A stretch of DNA of 64,000 nt from Cellulosimicrobium cellulans (GTDB lineage: Bacteria > Actinomycetota > Actinomycetes > Actinomycetales > Cellulomonadaceae): the NCBI RefSeq assembly GCF_024124905.1, contig NZ_JAMXST010000006.1:186001-250000 (forward strand). Reading direction: 5' to 3'. The translations under genes were made by a program, and so were the position numbers. The notes below the pieces were generated by a model that saw only the letters and a program-made list of their open reading frames with translations, did no database searches and was not told the origin of the DNA. Shown in pieces: positions 11,098 to 21,800 of the stretch. Within the stretch, counting starts at the first letter, position 1; the number at the start of each line of letters is the position of its first letter.

Positions 11098-12768
11098 ATG
11101 ACTACCTCCGTCCCCTGGCTGTCCCTGCTCGTCGCCTGGCCCCTGGTGGGTGCCGCGGCGGTGTGGCTCACGGCCGCGGCCCGCACGCGCGGCGTCGGCG
11201 CGGGAGCGCTGCGCACCGTGCGCGGCATCGCCCTCGGCGCCGCGCTCGTCGAGCTGGGCCTGCTCGTCGGCGCCTTCACCGCGTTCGACACGTCCGCCGC
11301 CGGCACGCACCAGCTCACCGAGACGTACCGCTGGATCCCGCAGATCGGCGCGAGCTACGCGGTGGGCGCCGACGGCGTCGCGCTCGCGCTCGTGGCGCTG
11401 TCGGTCCTGCTCGTCCCGCTCGTCGTGCTGGCCGCGTGGAAGGAGCAGGACGGCGACGTGCGCCGCCTGCGCCACTACCTCGCGCTCGTGCTGCTGCTCG
11501 AGGCGTTCATGGTCGCGGTCTTCGTCGCGCGCGACGTGTTCCTCTTCTACGTCCTCTTCGAGGCGATGCTGATCCCGGTCTACTTCATGATCGGCGGGTT
11601 CGGCGTCGGGGCGCGGCGGCGCTACGCGGCGGTGAAGTTCCTGCTGTTCTCGCTCGCGGGCGGGCTCATCATGCTCGCGGCCGTCATCGCGCTGTACGTG
11701 CAGGTGCCGATCGACCCGACGACGGGCGCGCGTCCCGAGGACGCGTTCCTCACGTCGAACCTCGTCGAGACGTTCGCCGCGTCGCCCATGCCCGTCACGA
11801 CCGAGCGCCTGCTGTTCCTCGGGTTCTTCCTCGCGTTCGCCATCAAGGCGCCGCTCTTCCCCGTCCACACCTGGCTGCCCGACGCCGCGCAGCACGCTCC
11901 CGCGGGCACCTCCACGCTCCTCGTGGGCGTGCTGGACAAGGTCGGCACGTTCGGGATGCTCACGCTGTGCCTCCCGCTCTTCCCGCACGCGAGCGCGTGG
12001 GCGGCCCCCGTCGTGGTCGTCCTGGCGGTCGTCTCGATCCTCTACGGCGCGCTCATGGCGATCGGGCAGAGCGACCTCATGCGACTCGTCGCCTACACGT
12101 CGGTGTCCCACTTCGGGTTCATCGTGCTCGGCATCTTCGCGTTCACGTCGCTCAGCGTGTCCGGGTCGTCGCTGTACATGGTCAACCATGGCATCTCGAC
12201 CGGCGCGCTGTTCCTCCTGGCGGGCTTCCTCATCGCCCGGCACCCGGAGCGCTCGCAGCGCATCGCGGACTACGGCGGCCTCCAGAAGGTCGTCCCCGTG
12301 CTCGCGGGGACGTTCCTCGTGGCCGGCCTCTCCGCGCTGTCGCTGCCGGGTCTGTCGACGTTCGTCAGCGAGATCATGGTGCTGGTCGGCACGTTCGCGC
12401 GCAGCCCCTGGGCCGCGCTCGTCGCGGTGCTCGGCGTCGTGCTGGCCGCGCTCTACGTGCTGCTGACCTACCAGCGGATCTTCACGGGCGGCACCCGCGA
12501 GGGGCTCGACGCGCTCCCGGACCTCGGTGCGCGCGAGAAGTGGGTCGTCGCACCGCTGATCACGGTCCTCCTCGTCCTCGGCTTCTACCCGGCGCCCGCG
12601 CTCGACCTCGTGCGCGAGCCCGCGGAGGTCACCCTGTCCGACCTCGCGGTCGCCGGCGTCGAGGACCCGCCGCGCTCCGACCCGTTCGCCGAGGGCGCCG
12701 AGCAGGCCGCCCTCGAGAGCCAGGGGTCGTCCGTCACTCGTAGCTCCGACGAAGGGAGCGAGTCGTGA
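11098..12768 (+). CDS. nuoM: NADH-quinone oxidoreductase subunit M (NuoM)
   Basis: 556 residues; the second antiporter-like proton pump of complex I. The conserved glutamate is in FYVLFEAMLIPVYFMIGGFG, and the lysine/histidine region is visible as IKAPLFPVHTWLPDAAQHAPAG. The RLVAYTSVSHFGFIVLGIF helix is also typical. ATG at 11098 follows AGAGGGAGA with normal spacing. The C-terminal 35 residues are hydrophilic and not conserved in the family. The TGA overlaps the GTG start of nuoN (GTGA). Confidence 0.97.
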   Translation: MTTSVPWLSLLVAWPLVGAAAVWLTAAARTRGVGAGALRTVRGIALGAALVELGLLVGAFTAFDTSAAGTHQLTETYRWIPQIGASYAVGADGVALALVALSVLLVPLVVLAAWKEQDGDVRRLRHYLALVLLLEAFMVAVFVARDVFLFYVLFEAMLIPVYFMIGGFGVGARRRYAAVKFLLFSLAGGLIMLAAVIALYVQVPIDPTTGARPEDAFLTSNLVETFAASPMPVTTERLLFLGFFLAFAIKAPLFPVHTWLPDAAQHAPAGTSTLLVGVLDKVGTFGMLTLCLPLFPHASAWAAPVVVVLAVVSILYGALMAIGQSDLMRLVAYTSVSHFGFIVLGIFAFTSLSVSGSSLYMVNHGISTGALFLLAGFLIARHPERSQRIADYGGLQKVVPVLAGTFLVAGLSALSLPGLSTFVSEIMVLVGTFARSPWAALVAVLGVVLAALYVLLTYQRIFTGGTREGLDALPDLGAREKWVVAPLITVLLVLGFYPAPALDLVREPAEVTLSDLAVAGVEDPPRSDPFAEGAEQAALESQGSSVTRSSDEGSES

Positions 12769-14540
12769 ACGACTCCTTCGTGGCCCCCACGGTCGACTGG
12801 CTCTACCTCGCCCCGATCCTCGTCGTGCTGGGCGCCGGCGTCGTCGGCGTGCTGATCGAGGCGTTCGTGCCCGCGCGCGTCCGTCGCACGACGCAGGTCG
12901 TCCTCGCGCTGCTCGCGACGGCCGCGGCGTTCGCGCTCGTCGTCGTGCTGTGGCGCGACCCGGCCGTGCAGGGGTCCGCCCAGGCGGCTCCCGGGGTCCG
13001 GGTGCTCGGCGGATCCATGGTCGTCGACCCCTTCGGCCTCGCGATCCAGGGGATCGTCGTCCTCCTCGCGTTCCTCGCGATCCTCGTGATCGCCGACAAG
13101 ACGTCGACCGGCCAGGACGCGTTCGCGCCGTCCGCGGCGGCGGTACCGGGGTCGCCGTACGAGGACCTCACGCGGCGCAAGGGCCTCGAGCAGACCGAGG
13201 TCTACCCGCTCGTGCTCTTCGCCGTCGGCGGCATGATGATCTTCCCCGCGACCGGCAACCTCCTCGTGATGTTCGTCGCGCTCGAGGTGCTCTCGCTCCC
13301 GCTGTACGTGCTCTCCGCGATGGCCCGCCGCCGTCGCCTCCTCTCGCAGGAGGCGTCGTTCAAGTACTTCCTCCTCGGTGCGTTCGCGTCCGCCCTGTTC
13401 GTGTTCGGCGTCGCGCTCGTCTACGGGTTCGCCGGCTCGGTCGACCTCGTCGAGGTGTACCAGTCGCTCGCGACGCCCGGAGGCCCGCTCGCGACCATGC
13501 CGGGGCTCGTCGTCGTGGGCGTCCTGCTCATCCTCGCGGGCCTGCTCTTCAAGATCGGTGCGGCTCCGTTCCACGCCTGGACGCCCGACGTCTACCAGGG
13601 CGCCCCGACGCCCATCACGGGCTTCATGGCCGCGTGCACCAAGGCGGCGGCGTTCGGCGCTCTGCTGCGCGTCCTGTACGTCGTGAGCCTCGGGCTCGCG
13701 CAGTCCTCGCCCACGGCGCGCGAGGACCTGTTCGTCGCGCTCTGGGTCGTCACGCTGCTCACGATGGTCGTCGGGACCGTCGTCGGTGCCGTGCAGACCG
13801 ACGTCAAGCGGCTGCTCGCGTACTCGTCGATCGCGCACGCGGGCTTCATCCTCGTGGGCGTCGTCGGGTTCTCGCAGCTCTCGCTGCGCGCGACCGTCTT
13901 CTACCTGCTCGTCTACGGCCTCGCGACGGTCGGCGCGTTCGCGGTCGTCACGCTGGTGCGCGAGACCGCCCCCGTGCGCGAGCGCGTGCCGGCCACGGTG
14001 GGAGCCGGGGCCGACGGGGCGGGCGACCCCGCGGACAACGTGACCGACGGGGCGGCGGAGCAGCCGGTCGCCGTGCTCGGCGAGGCGACGCACCTCGCGC
14101 AGTGGGCGGGGCTCGGTCGCCGGAGCCCGTGGCTCGCGGGCGTGTTCTCCCTCTTCCTCCTCTCCATGGCGGGCATCCCGCTCACGGCGGGCTTCGTGGC
14201 GAAGTTCACCGCGTTCGGCGCGGCCATCGCCGGGCCCGACGGCCGGGGCGGGGGGTCGACGTGGGTGCTCGCCGTCGTGGGCGTGATCGCGTCGGCCGTC
14301 GCGGTGTTCTTCTACGTCCGGATCATCGTCCTGATGTTCTTCACCGCTCCCTCCGGGGGAGCCGCGGAGGGGACGGACGACGACGGCGGCGCGGTCGAGC
14401 GGCCGGGCGTGACCGTCGTCCGGTCGACCGGTCCGACGACGATCGCGATCGCGGTGTGCGCTCTCGGGGTGCTCCTCCTCGGTGTGTTCCCGTCCCCGGT
14501 TCTCGATCTGGCGGCCGAGGCGGTTAAGTTCGTCCCGTGA
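12765..14540 (+). CDS. nuoN: NADH-quinone oxidoreductase subunit N (NuoN)
   Basis: 591 residues from GTG; the third antiporter-like subunit, adjoining NuoK/NuoJ. It has the LLVMFVALEVLSLPLYVLSA helix with the conserved glutamate, LLFKIGAAPFHAWTPDVYQG with lysine and histidine, and KRLLAYSSIAHAGFILVG. It is longer than E. coli NuoN because of hydrophilic insertions at about residues 115-145 and 405-450. The latter is a Gly/Ala/Asp-rich loop (TVGAGADGAGDPADNVTDGA). The stop overlaps the GTG of the polyprenyl synthase, tying quinone side-chain synthesis to the nuo operon. Confidence 0.96.
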   Translation: MNDSFVAPTVDWLYLAPILVVLGAGVVGVLIEAFVPARVRRTTQVVLALLATAAAFALVVVLWRDPAVQGSAQAAPGVRVLGGSMVVDPFGLAIQGIVVLLAFLAILVIADKTSTGQDAFAPSAAAVPGSPYEDLTRRKGLEQTEVYPLVLFAVGGMMIFPATGNLLVMFVALEVLSLPLYVLSAMARRRRLLSQEASFKYFLLGAFASALFVFGVALVYGFAGSVDLVEVYQSLATPGGPLATMPGLVVVGVLLILAGLLFKIGAAPFHAWTPDVYQGAPTPITGFMAACTKAAAFGALLRVLYVVSLGLAQSSPTAREDLFVALWVVTLLTMVVGTVVGAVQTDVKRLLAYSSIAHAGFILVGVVGFSQLSLRATVFYLLVYGLATVGAFAVVTLVRETAPVRERVPATVGAGADGAGDPADNVTDGAAEQPVAVLGEATHLAQWAGLGRRSPWLAGVFSLFLLSMAGIPLTAGFVAKFTAFGAAIAGPDGRGGGSTWVLAVVGVIASAVAVFFYVRIIVLMFFTAPSGGAAEGTDDDGGAVERPGVTVVRSTGPTTIAIAVCALGVLLLGVFPSPVLDLAAEAVKFVP

Positions 14541-15583
14541 CCTCTGTTCCTCCCGTGCCGCGTGAGCGGACCGCGCCCGTGACGACCACCGCGATCCCGA
14601 TCTCGGACCCCGAGCTCGCGGCCGCCCTCACCGAGCGGCTCGCCGGGGTCGAGGCTCGGCTGCGCGAGGCCGTCGCGCACGCCGACCCGCTCGCCGACAC
14701 GGCGTCCCGCCACCTCGTCAACGCGGGGGGCAAGCGGCTGCGGCCGCTGCTCACCCTGCTCGCCGCCGAGCTCGGGGACGGGACGCGTCCGGAGGTGGTG
14801 GAGTCCGCGGTCGTCGTCGAGCTCACGCACCTCGCGTCGCTGTACCACGACGACGTCATGGACTCCGCCCCGGTGCGCCGGGGGGCCCCGTCTGCGCACG
14901 CCGTGTGGGGGAACTCGGTCGCCATCATGGTCGGCGACCTCCTCTTTGCGCGTGCCGCGTCGACCGTCGCGGCGCTCGGGCCCGAGGCCGTGCTCATCCA
15001 GGCACGCACCTTCGAGCGGCTGTGCCTGGGCCAGCTCCACGAGACGATCGGCCCGGGGGAGGGCGACGACCCCGTCGAGCACTACCTCGAGGTGCTCGCC
15101 GACAAGACGGCCTCGCTGCTCTCGACGTCCGCGCGGCTCGGCGCCCTGTTCGCCGGGTGCCCGACGGCCGTCGTCGACACGGTCGCGGCCTACGGGGAGA
15201 AGCTCGGGGTCGCGTTCCAGCTCGCCGACGACGTGCTCGACCTGGCGTCGTCGGGCGACGAGTCGGGCAAGACGCCGGGGACGGACCTGCGCGAGAAGGT
15301 GCCGACCATGCCGGTGCTGCTGCTCCGTGCCCGGATCGCGAACGGGACCGCGAGCGAGGCGGACGCCCGGCTCGTCGAGCTTCTCGACTCCGACCTGACG
15401 GACGACGCCGCCCTCGCCACGGCCGTGGCCGCGCTGCGACGCCACGAGGTGCTCGGCGAGACGCGCGCGCTGGCGGTGCGCTGGGCGCGCTCCGCCGTGG
15501 AGGAGCTCGACGCGCTCCCCGCGGGGCCGGTCACCGACGCGCTGCGCTCCTTCGCGGAGGCGCTCGCCGACCGCGCCGCCTGA
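14537..15583 (+). CDS. Long-chain (E)-polyprenyl diphosphate synthase, likely for menaquinone
   Basis: 348 residues. It condenses isopentenyl diphosphate onto an allylic primer to give the long prenyl chain of the quinone. Landmarks are GGKRLRP, the first Asp-rich motif DDVMD from D105 and the second DDVLD from D231, with KTASLLSTSARLGALF and GEKLGVAFQLADDVLD around them. This fits the grcC/hepT/ispB class; the chain length cannot be read with certainty from sequence. The GTG at 14537 overlaps the nuoN stop; an internal GTG at 14579 is a possible alternative. The location after nuoN is common in actinobacteria and supports a role in menaquinone supply. Confidence 0.92.
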   Translation: MTSVPPVPRERTAPVTTTAIPISDPELAAALTERLAGVEARLREAVAHADPLADTASRHLVNAGGKRLRPLLTLLAAELGDGTRPEVVESAVVVELTHLASLYHDDVMDSAPVRRGAPSAHAVWGNSVAIMVGDLLFARAASTVAALGPEAVLIQARTFERLCLGQLHETIGPGEGDDPVEHYLEVLADKTASLLSTSARLGALFAGCPTAVVDTVAAYGEKLGVAFQLADDVLDLASSGDESGKTPGTDLREKVPTMPVLLLRARIANGTASEADARLVELLDSDLTDDAALATAVAALRRHEVLGETRALAVRWARSAVEELDALPAGPVTDALRSFAEALADRAA

Positions 15584-15890
15584 CCGTCGCGCGGGGTGAT
15601 CTTTTTCCCGGCCCACGACGGCCGGGGACGCCGGTGCGACCCGACGGCATCGTTGCCTCCGTCATCGAGTTGACCTGCTCGGACGCCCCCGACCGGGGAA
15701 TCTCGCCCGACGCGGGACGGCGTCCGGGGAGCGCGGGGTGGGGAGCGCTCCCCATCGGACGGGTGTCGGTTTTCACCCGGTCTCCCGCTATCCTCGGTTG
15801 CGCGATCGGTGGGGCCGCCTGGTATGTGCGAGATCGAGGGGGCTGGAGAAGGGGGCCGATCGTCTCCCGATCCAACTCCTCGGAGGACCT
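15584..15890. other. 307-bp intergenic region between the nuo operon and the secretion/signalling block
   Basis: No gene is supported here. It holds a 7-bp hairpin at 15607..15626 (CCCGGCC/GGCCGGG) that is preceded by five T residues on the + strand, so it would look like an intrinsic terminator only for transcripts from the opposite strand. It also holds the 16-bp palindrome at 15739..15754, a TATCCT -10-like hexamer at 15789..15794, and the GGAGGA ribosome site at 15882..15887 for the following gene. Confidence 0.7.
15739..15754. promoter_or_regulatory. Perfect 16-bp palindrome (operator candidate) upstream of the Ig/FN3 gene
   Basis: TGGGGAGCGCTCCCCA is its own reverse complement. It lies 137 bases before the GTG at 15891 and 35 bp upstream of a TATCCT -10-like element (15789..15794). 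The arms TGGGGA/TCCCCA and the following bases TCG recur at 38229..38247 upstream of the WXG100 gene, which suggests one regulator for both units. The core also resembles the LacI-type CebR box TGGGAGCGCTCCCA. Confidence 0.6.
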
Positions 15891-18800
15891 GTGGGTTTCC
15901 TGGCGCGTCTGAACGAGCACCGTCGCACCGTCGCGTCGGTGAGCACCGTGTCGGTGTTCTCGACGGCGCTGGTCGGGATGGCGCTGTTCTACGAGGGCGA
16001 GGCCACGGCGGACGTGGACCTGAACGACTCGGGCGTGTGGGTGACGAAGTCGTCGGCCGGGCTGCTGGGTCGGTTCAACTACGAGTCGCAGGCGATGGAC
16101 GGGACGCTGAACGCGGGCAGCGCGTCGTTCGACGTGCAGCAGGACGCGGGCCGGGTGCTGCTGGACGACTCCGGGACGAGCTCCGCGTCCCCCGTGAACG
16201 TCGCGCACCTCAAGCTGGACGGACAGGTTCGTCTGCCGGCGGGGGCGCAGGTGGTCTCCGGTGGCGCGACGACGGCGATCCTCGACGGCGAGGAGGGTCT
16301 GCTGTGGGTGCTGCCGTTCGACGGGGCGGCCTCGTTCGACGCGGAGAAGACGGACCCGACGGTCGAGGTCGAGGGCGGGGGAGCCCTCACGGTGTCGCAG
16401 GACGGGACGGTGTTCGCGGCGATCCCGTCGACGGGGACGTTGTGGACGGTGGCGACGACGTCCAAGGGCACCGCGGACGGCGACCCGTCGTCCTCCTCCC
16501 TGCCCGTGGGCAAGGGCGCGGAGGTCGAGGTGACCGCGGTGGGCGACAAGCCGGTCGTGCTCGACCGGTCGGGCTCGCAGCTCGTGCTCCCGGGTGGCAA
16601 GACGGTGACCCTGGACGACGGCGCCGAGGCGCGGCTCCAGCAGCCGTCCGCGGGGTCGGCGAACGTCGTCGTGGCGACGACCGGGGGGCTGGTCACGCAG
16701 CCGCTCAAGGGTGGCGACGCGCTGCGGCGCTCGGCCGAGGGGCGCCCGGCCGCGCCGGTGCAGCTCGGCGGCTGCACGTACGGGGCGTGGGCCTCGACGG
16801 GTCAGGTGATCCGTGACTGCGACGGCACCGACCGCGACCTGGACACCCGCCTGGAGGGGATCGATCCGCAGGCGCGTCTGGAGTACCGGGTGAACCGGCG
16901 CGTGATCGTGCTGAACGACCTGTCGGCGGGGACGTTGTGGATGGCGGCGGACGAGTACCAGAAGGTCGACGACTGGGACGTGCAGATGCCGGAGGAGGCC
17001 GAGGGTGAGGAGTCCGACGCGGAGCTGACGAACCCGGAGCAGGTGGACCAGTTCATCGCGGACCGGTCGCAGCCGAACAAGCCGCCGCAGCCGCAGGACG
17101 ACAGCTTCGGGGTGCGTCCGGGTCGCACGACGATCCTGCCGGTGCTGGGCAACGACGTGGACCCGGACGGGGACGTGATGACGGCGTCGCTGGCGGGGGA
17201 CTCTCCGGCCAACGCGACGGTGCAGGCGATCATGGGCGGTGCGGCGCTGCAGGCGGTGGTGCCCGAGGACGCGCAGGGTACGGGCACGTTCCGGTACTCG
17301 GTCGCGGACGGTCGCGGTGGTGTGGCCGAGGCCGGCGTCACGCTGAAGGTCTCGCCGTGGGGGGAGAACGCGCCGCCGGAGCAGACGGGTGACCCGGTGC
17401 TGCGGGTGGCTCAGGGTGGTCGGGCCACGATCAAGGTCCTGCCGTACTTCAAGGACCCGGACGGGGACGACCTGTACCTCGCCTCGGCCGCGGCGACGGT
17501 GGCCGGGGACGACGTGCGCTCGCGCCCGGACGGGACCGTGGAGTTCCGCGACGGCGGCGGCTCCACCGGCCGCAAGGTGGTCACGGTCACCGTGGCGGAC
17601 GGGCAGGGTGGCGTCTTCGAGGGCAAGCTGCTGGTGGACGTGGTGCCGGGCCCCCAGCCGCCGGTGGCGGTGAACGATCACGTGGTGGTGCCGGCGGGGC
17701 AGCCGGTGACGGTGGAGCCGTTGCGCAACGACACCGATCCGAACGGTGACGAGCTGCGGCTGGCGTCGGTGTCGGAGTCCGCTCCCGCGGAGATCACGCC
17801 GAACTATGACGCGGGGACGTTCACGTTCGTGTCGATGGAGCCGCGGTCGTACGACCTGACGTACCAGGTCACCGATGGTCCGAACGCGACGACGGGTCTG
17901 GTGCGGGTGGACGTGCTGGCGCCGTCGGAGGCCGAGGGTGCCCCGATCGTGGTGACCGACACCGCCCTGCTCCCGGCGGGCGGCAGCACGCTCGTGGACG
18001 TGCTGGCCAACGACACCGACCCCGCCGGCGGCGTCCTCGTCGTCCAGTCGGTCAAGGTCCCCGCGGACGCGGGCGTCTCCGTCGCCGTGCTCGCCCACCA
18101 GATGCTGCGCATCACGGAGCTGCGCCAGCTCGACGGACCGGTCACCGTCACCTACACCGTGTCGAACGGCACGGAGTCCGCCCCGGGCGAGGTGCGGGTC
18201 ATCCCGGTGCCGGCGCCGACGCGGTTGCAGCCGCCGCAGGCGGCGGCGGACGAGGTCACGGTGCACGCCGGGGACGTGGTGACGATCCCGGTGCTGAAGA
18301 ACGACACCCACCCCGACGGGCTGGAGCTGTTCCTGCAGCCCGAGCTCGAGCAGGACGTGGACCCCGCCCTGGGCGAGGCGTTCGTCTCGGAGGACACGCT
18401 GCGGTTCAAGGCCGGCCCCGAGGCCGGGACCGCGTACGCGATCTACCGGGTGCGCGACGTCAACGGGCAGGAGGACTCCGCCCAGGTCACGATCCGCATC
18501 CGCGACGGCGAGGACAACGCACCCCCGCAGCCCCGCGAGATCGACGCCCGCGTGCTGTCCGGGTCCAGCGTGCGCATCGCGGTCCCCCTGGACGGGATCG
18601 ACCCCGACGGCGACTCCGTCCAGGTCACCGGTATCGCGTCCCCGGCGGGCAAGGGGACGGTCGGCGTGGTCGACGGCTTCCTCGAGTACACCGCCGCGAA
18701 GAACGCGGTGGGGCTCGACACCTTCACCTACACGGTGCTCGACGCCCGCGGGGCGACGGCGACCGGCACCGTGCGCGTGGGGATCGCGCGCCCGGGGGAG

Positions 18801-21800
18801 ACGAACCAGCCTCCTGTGGCGGTGGACGACGAGATCACGGTGCGCCCGGGGCGCACGGTCTCGGTCGCGGCCCTGGCCAACGACACCGACCCCGACGGCG
18901 ACCAGGTCGGCCTGGTCCCCGGCGCCATCGAGGACACCCACGACCTGGACGCCGAGGTCGTGACCGACCGCATCGTCCTGACCTCCCCCGACGCCGACGG
19001 CGCCTACACGTTCTACTACCAGGTCCAGGACACCTACGGCGCCCGCGCCACCGGCGCCGTCACCGTCAACGTCGCCGCCGACGCACCCCTGCTGCCCCCC
19101 GTCGCCCGCGACGACACCGTGCCCGTCGAGGACATCCTCGGCAAGACCGAGGTCACCGTCCCCGTCCTGGACAACGACGCCGACCCCGACGGCGCCGCGA
19201 CCGAGCTCACCGTCACCACCGACGCGACCACCGCCACCGTCACCGACACCGGCGAGCTCGTCGTCACCCTCACCGAGAACCGCCAGGTCATCACCTACAC
19301 CGCCACCGACATCGACGGCCTCACCGCCAAGGCCTTCGTCAAGGTGCCCGGCCTCACCGACCAGAGGCCGACGCTCCGGCCGGGGACGCAGCTCGAGGTG
19401 CTGGCCGGGGAGTCCCTGCCGATCGACATCACCGAGCACGTGCTCGTGGTCGAGGGCAAGACGCCGCGCCTGACGACCGAGGACGCCGTGAAGGTCACCG
19501 AGGGCTCGCGCGAGGTCCCGTCGGTGACCCAGATCGTCTACACGCCCGACCCCGCCTACACCGGGCCGGCGTCGGTGTCGTTCGAGGTGACCGACGGGTC
19601 CGGCCCGGACGACCCCGAGGGGCACACCAACGTCCTGACCATCCCCGTCCAGGTCCTGCCTCCGGAGAACCTCGCGCCCGAGCTCGTCGGGTCCCCGGCG
19701 CTCGACGTGGCCGCGGGCGAGGAGGCCTCGGTCGACCTCGCACGCTTCGCCACGGACGCCGACGGAGACCCGCTGACGTTCACCGCGTCCTCGGGCGGTG
19801 CGCAGGGCATCACGGTCTCGGTCGAGGGCAGCACCCTGCACGCCCAGGCCACGCCCGAGGTGCCCAAGGGCTCGGTCGTGCAGGTCCCGATCACCGTCAC
19901 CGACGGCGAGCACCCCCCGGTCGAGGGCACCGCGACCCTCACCGTCGTGGCCTCCACCCGACCCCTGGTCCGCGCCAACACCGACACGGTCGACGACGCC
20001 CACCAGGGCAAGGCCACGAAGGTCGACGTGCTCGCGAACGACTCGAACCCGTTCCCCGACACACCGCTGAAGCTCGTCGACGCCGTCGTGGAGACCGGGC
20101 AGGGTTCGGCTGACCTGGCCGGTGACCAGGTCAGCGTCACGCCCCGCGACGACTTCGTCGGCGTCATGGTGGTCCGGTACCGGGTGCAGGACGCGACCAA
20201 GGACCCCGACCGCGAGGTCGAGGGTCGGATCCAGCTCAAGGTGCTCGGCAAGCCGGAGGCCCCCGCGACCCCGCAGGTCGAGGAGGTGCGGTCCAAGACG
20301 GTCGTGCTGTCCTGGGACCCGCCGAACAACAACGGCGCCGAGATCACCGGCTACACCGTGCGCTCCCAGAACGGCTACGAGAAGGCCTGCGGCACCACGA
20401 CCTGCACCCTCGACGGCCTGACGAACAACGTCAAGTACACCTTCACCGTGTTCGCGACCAACGCCGTCGGCGACGGACCCGCGTCCCCGCCCTCGGCCGA
20501 GGCCCGCCCCGACGAGAAGCCCGACCCGCCCGCCGCACCCACCCTCGAGTTCGGCGACCAGTCCCTGACCGTCACCTGGACCAACAAGACCTACACCGAC
20601 CGCTCGCCCATCGAGACGGTCGACCTGGAGATCTCCCCGGCGCCGCCGGGCGGGGCGGTCCAGAAGACCGCGCTCGTCGGGACCTCGGTGACCTGGGACG
20701 GGCTGAAGAACGGCGTCGCGTACAAGGTGCGCGTCCGGGCGAACAACCTCGCGCCCGACCCCTCGGACTGGGGCGAGTACTCGACGGCGGAGACGCCCGC
20801 GGGCAAGCCGGCCGCGCCGGCGAAGCCGACCGTGAAGCGCACCTCGATCGGCGACACGTCGCAGATGCAGGTCGCGTGGACCGCTCCGTCCGACAACGGC
20901 GCGGCGATCTCGAAGTACACGATCGAGGCGCTCCAGGGCGGCTCCGTCGTGAAGACCGCCACCGCGGGGGCGGGAGCGACCTCGACGACGATCGGGGTCT
21001 CCGCGGACACGACCGGCTACACGTTCCGCGTGCGGGCGCACAACAAGGCGACCGACAAGTTCGGCGACGCCGAGTTCTCGCCCGCGTCCGACCCGGTGCG
21101 CGCCTTCGCGGCGCCGAGCACGGTGAGCAACCTCCGGGCTACGGCGAACGGGACGAACAATCAGATCCAGCTCTCGTTCGGTGCGGCGTCCGGCAACGGG
21201 GTGAAGGCGAGCGAGATCTCCTACGAGTACGCGGCCGGGGACGGCTGGAAGAAGCTCGCCGACAACAAGATCGTGGGCGGGCTGACCAACGGAAAGGCGT
21301 ACTCGATCAAGGTTCGCGCCGTCGCCAACGTCGACGGCGCGAACCAGGCCGGCGAGAGCACGACCGCCAACTCGGCCACCCCGTACGGACCGCCGCCCCG
21401 CCCGACGGTCTCGGCGAGCGGCGGCAAGGGCCAGGTGACCTTCAAGGTCTCCGGCTCGACGAACGGTCGCAACGTGACGATCACGGTCAGCGGGGCGAAG
21501 TCCGGGTCGTTCGGCATCTCCCAGTCCGCCGGCTCGGGGTCGAACACGTACACCGCGAGCGGGCTCGGCTACGGCGAGACCGCCAAGCTGTGCGCCGTCG
21601 CGAAGGACAGCGAGGGCAACACGTCCGCCGAGGCGTGCGACTCGGCCAAGACCGAGGCGCGCCCGGTGCCGACGCTCTACAAGCACTCCGACGCCCAGGG
21701 CGAGGAGGGGTGCGGGGACAGCTCGTGCCGCTGGCTCGGCATCGACCCCAACGGCGCGACCGGATCGGTCCAGTACCAGTGCTGGGGCTCGGACGGCGGC

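Noticed and set aside
15607-15626. Intrinsic terminator for the nuo/polyprenyl synthase operon
   Set aside because: The T-run lies before the hairpin on the + strand, which is the wrong side for that operon; the minus strand has no gene ending there.
15738-15890. Longer start of the Ig/FN3 gene at 15738
   Set aside because: It would overlap the palindrome and the -10 element and has no ribosome site; GTG 15891 has GGAGGA and begins at the signal-anchor segment.
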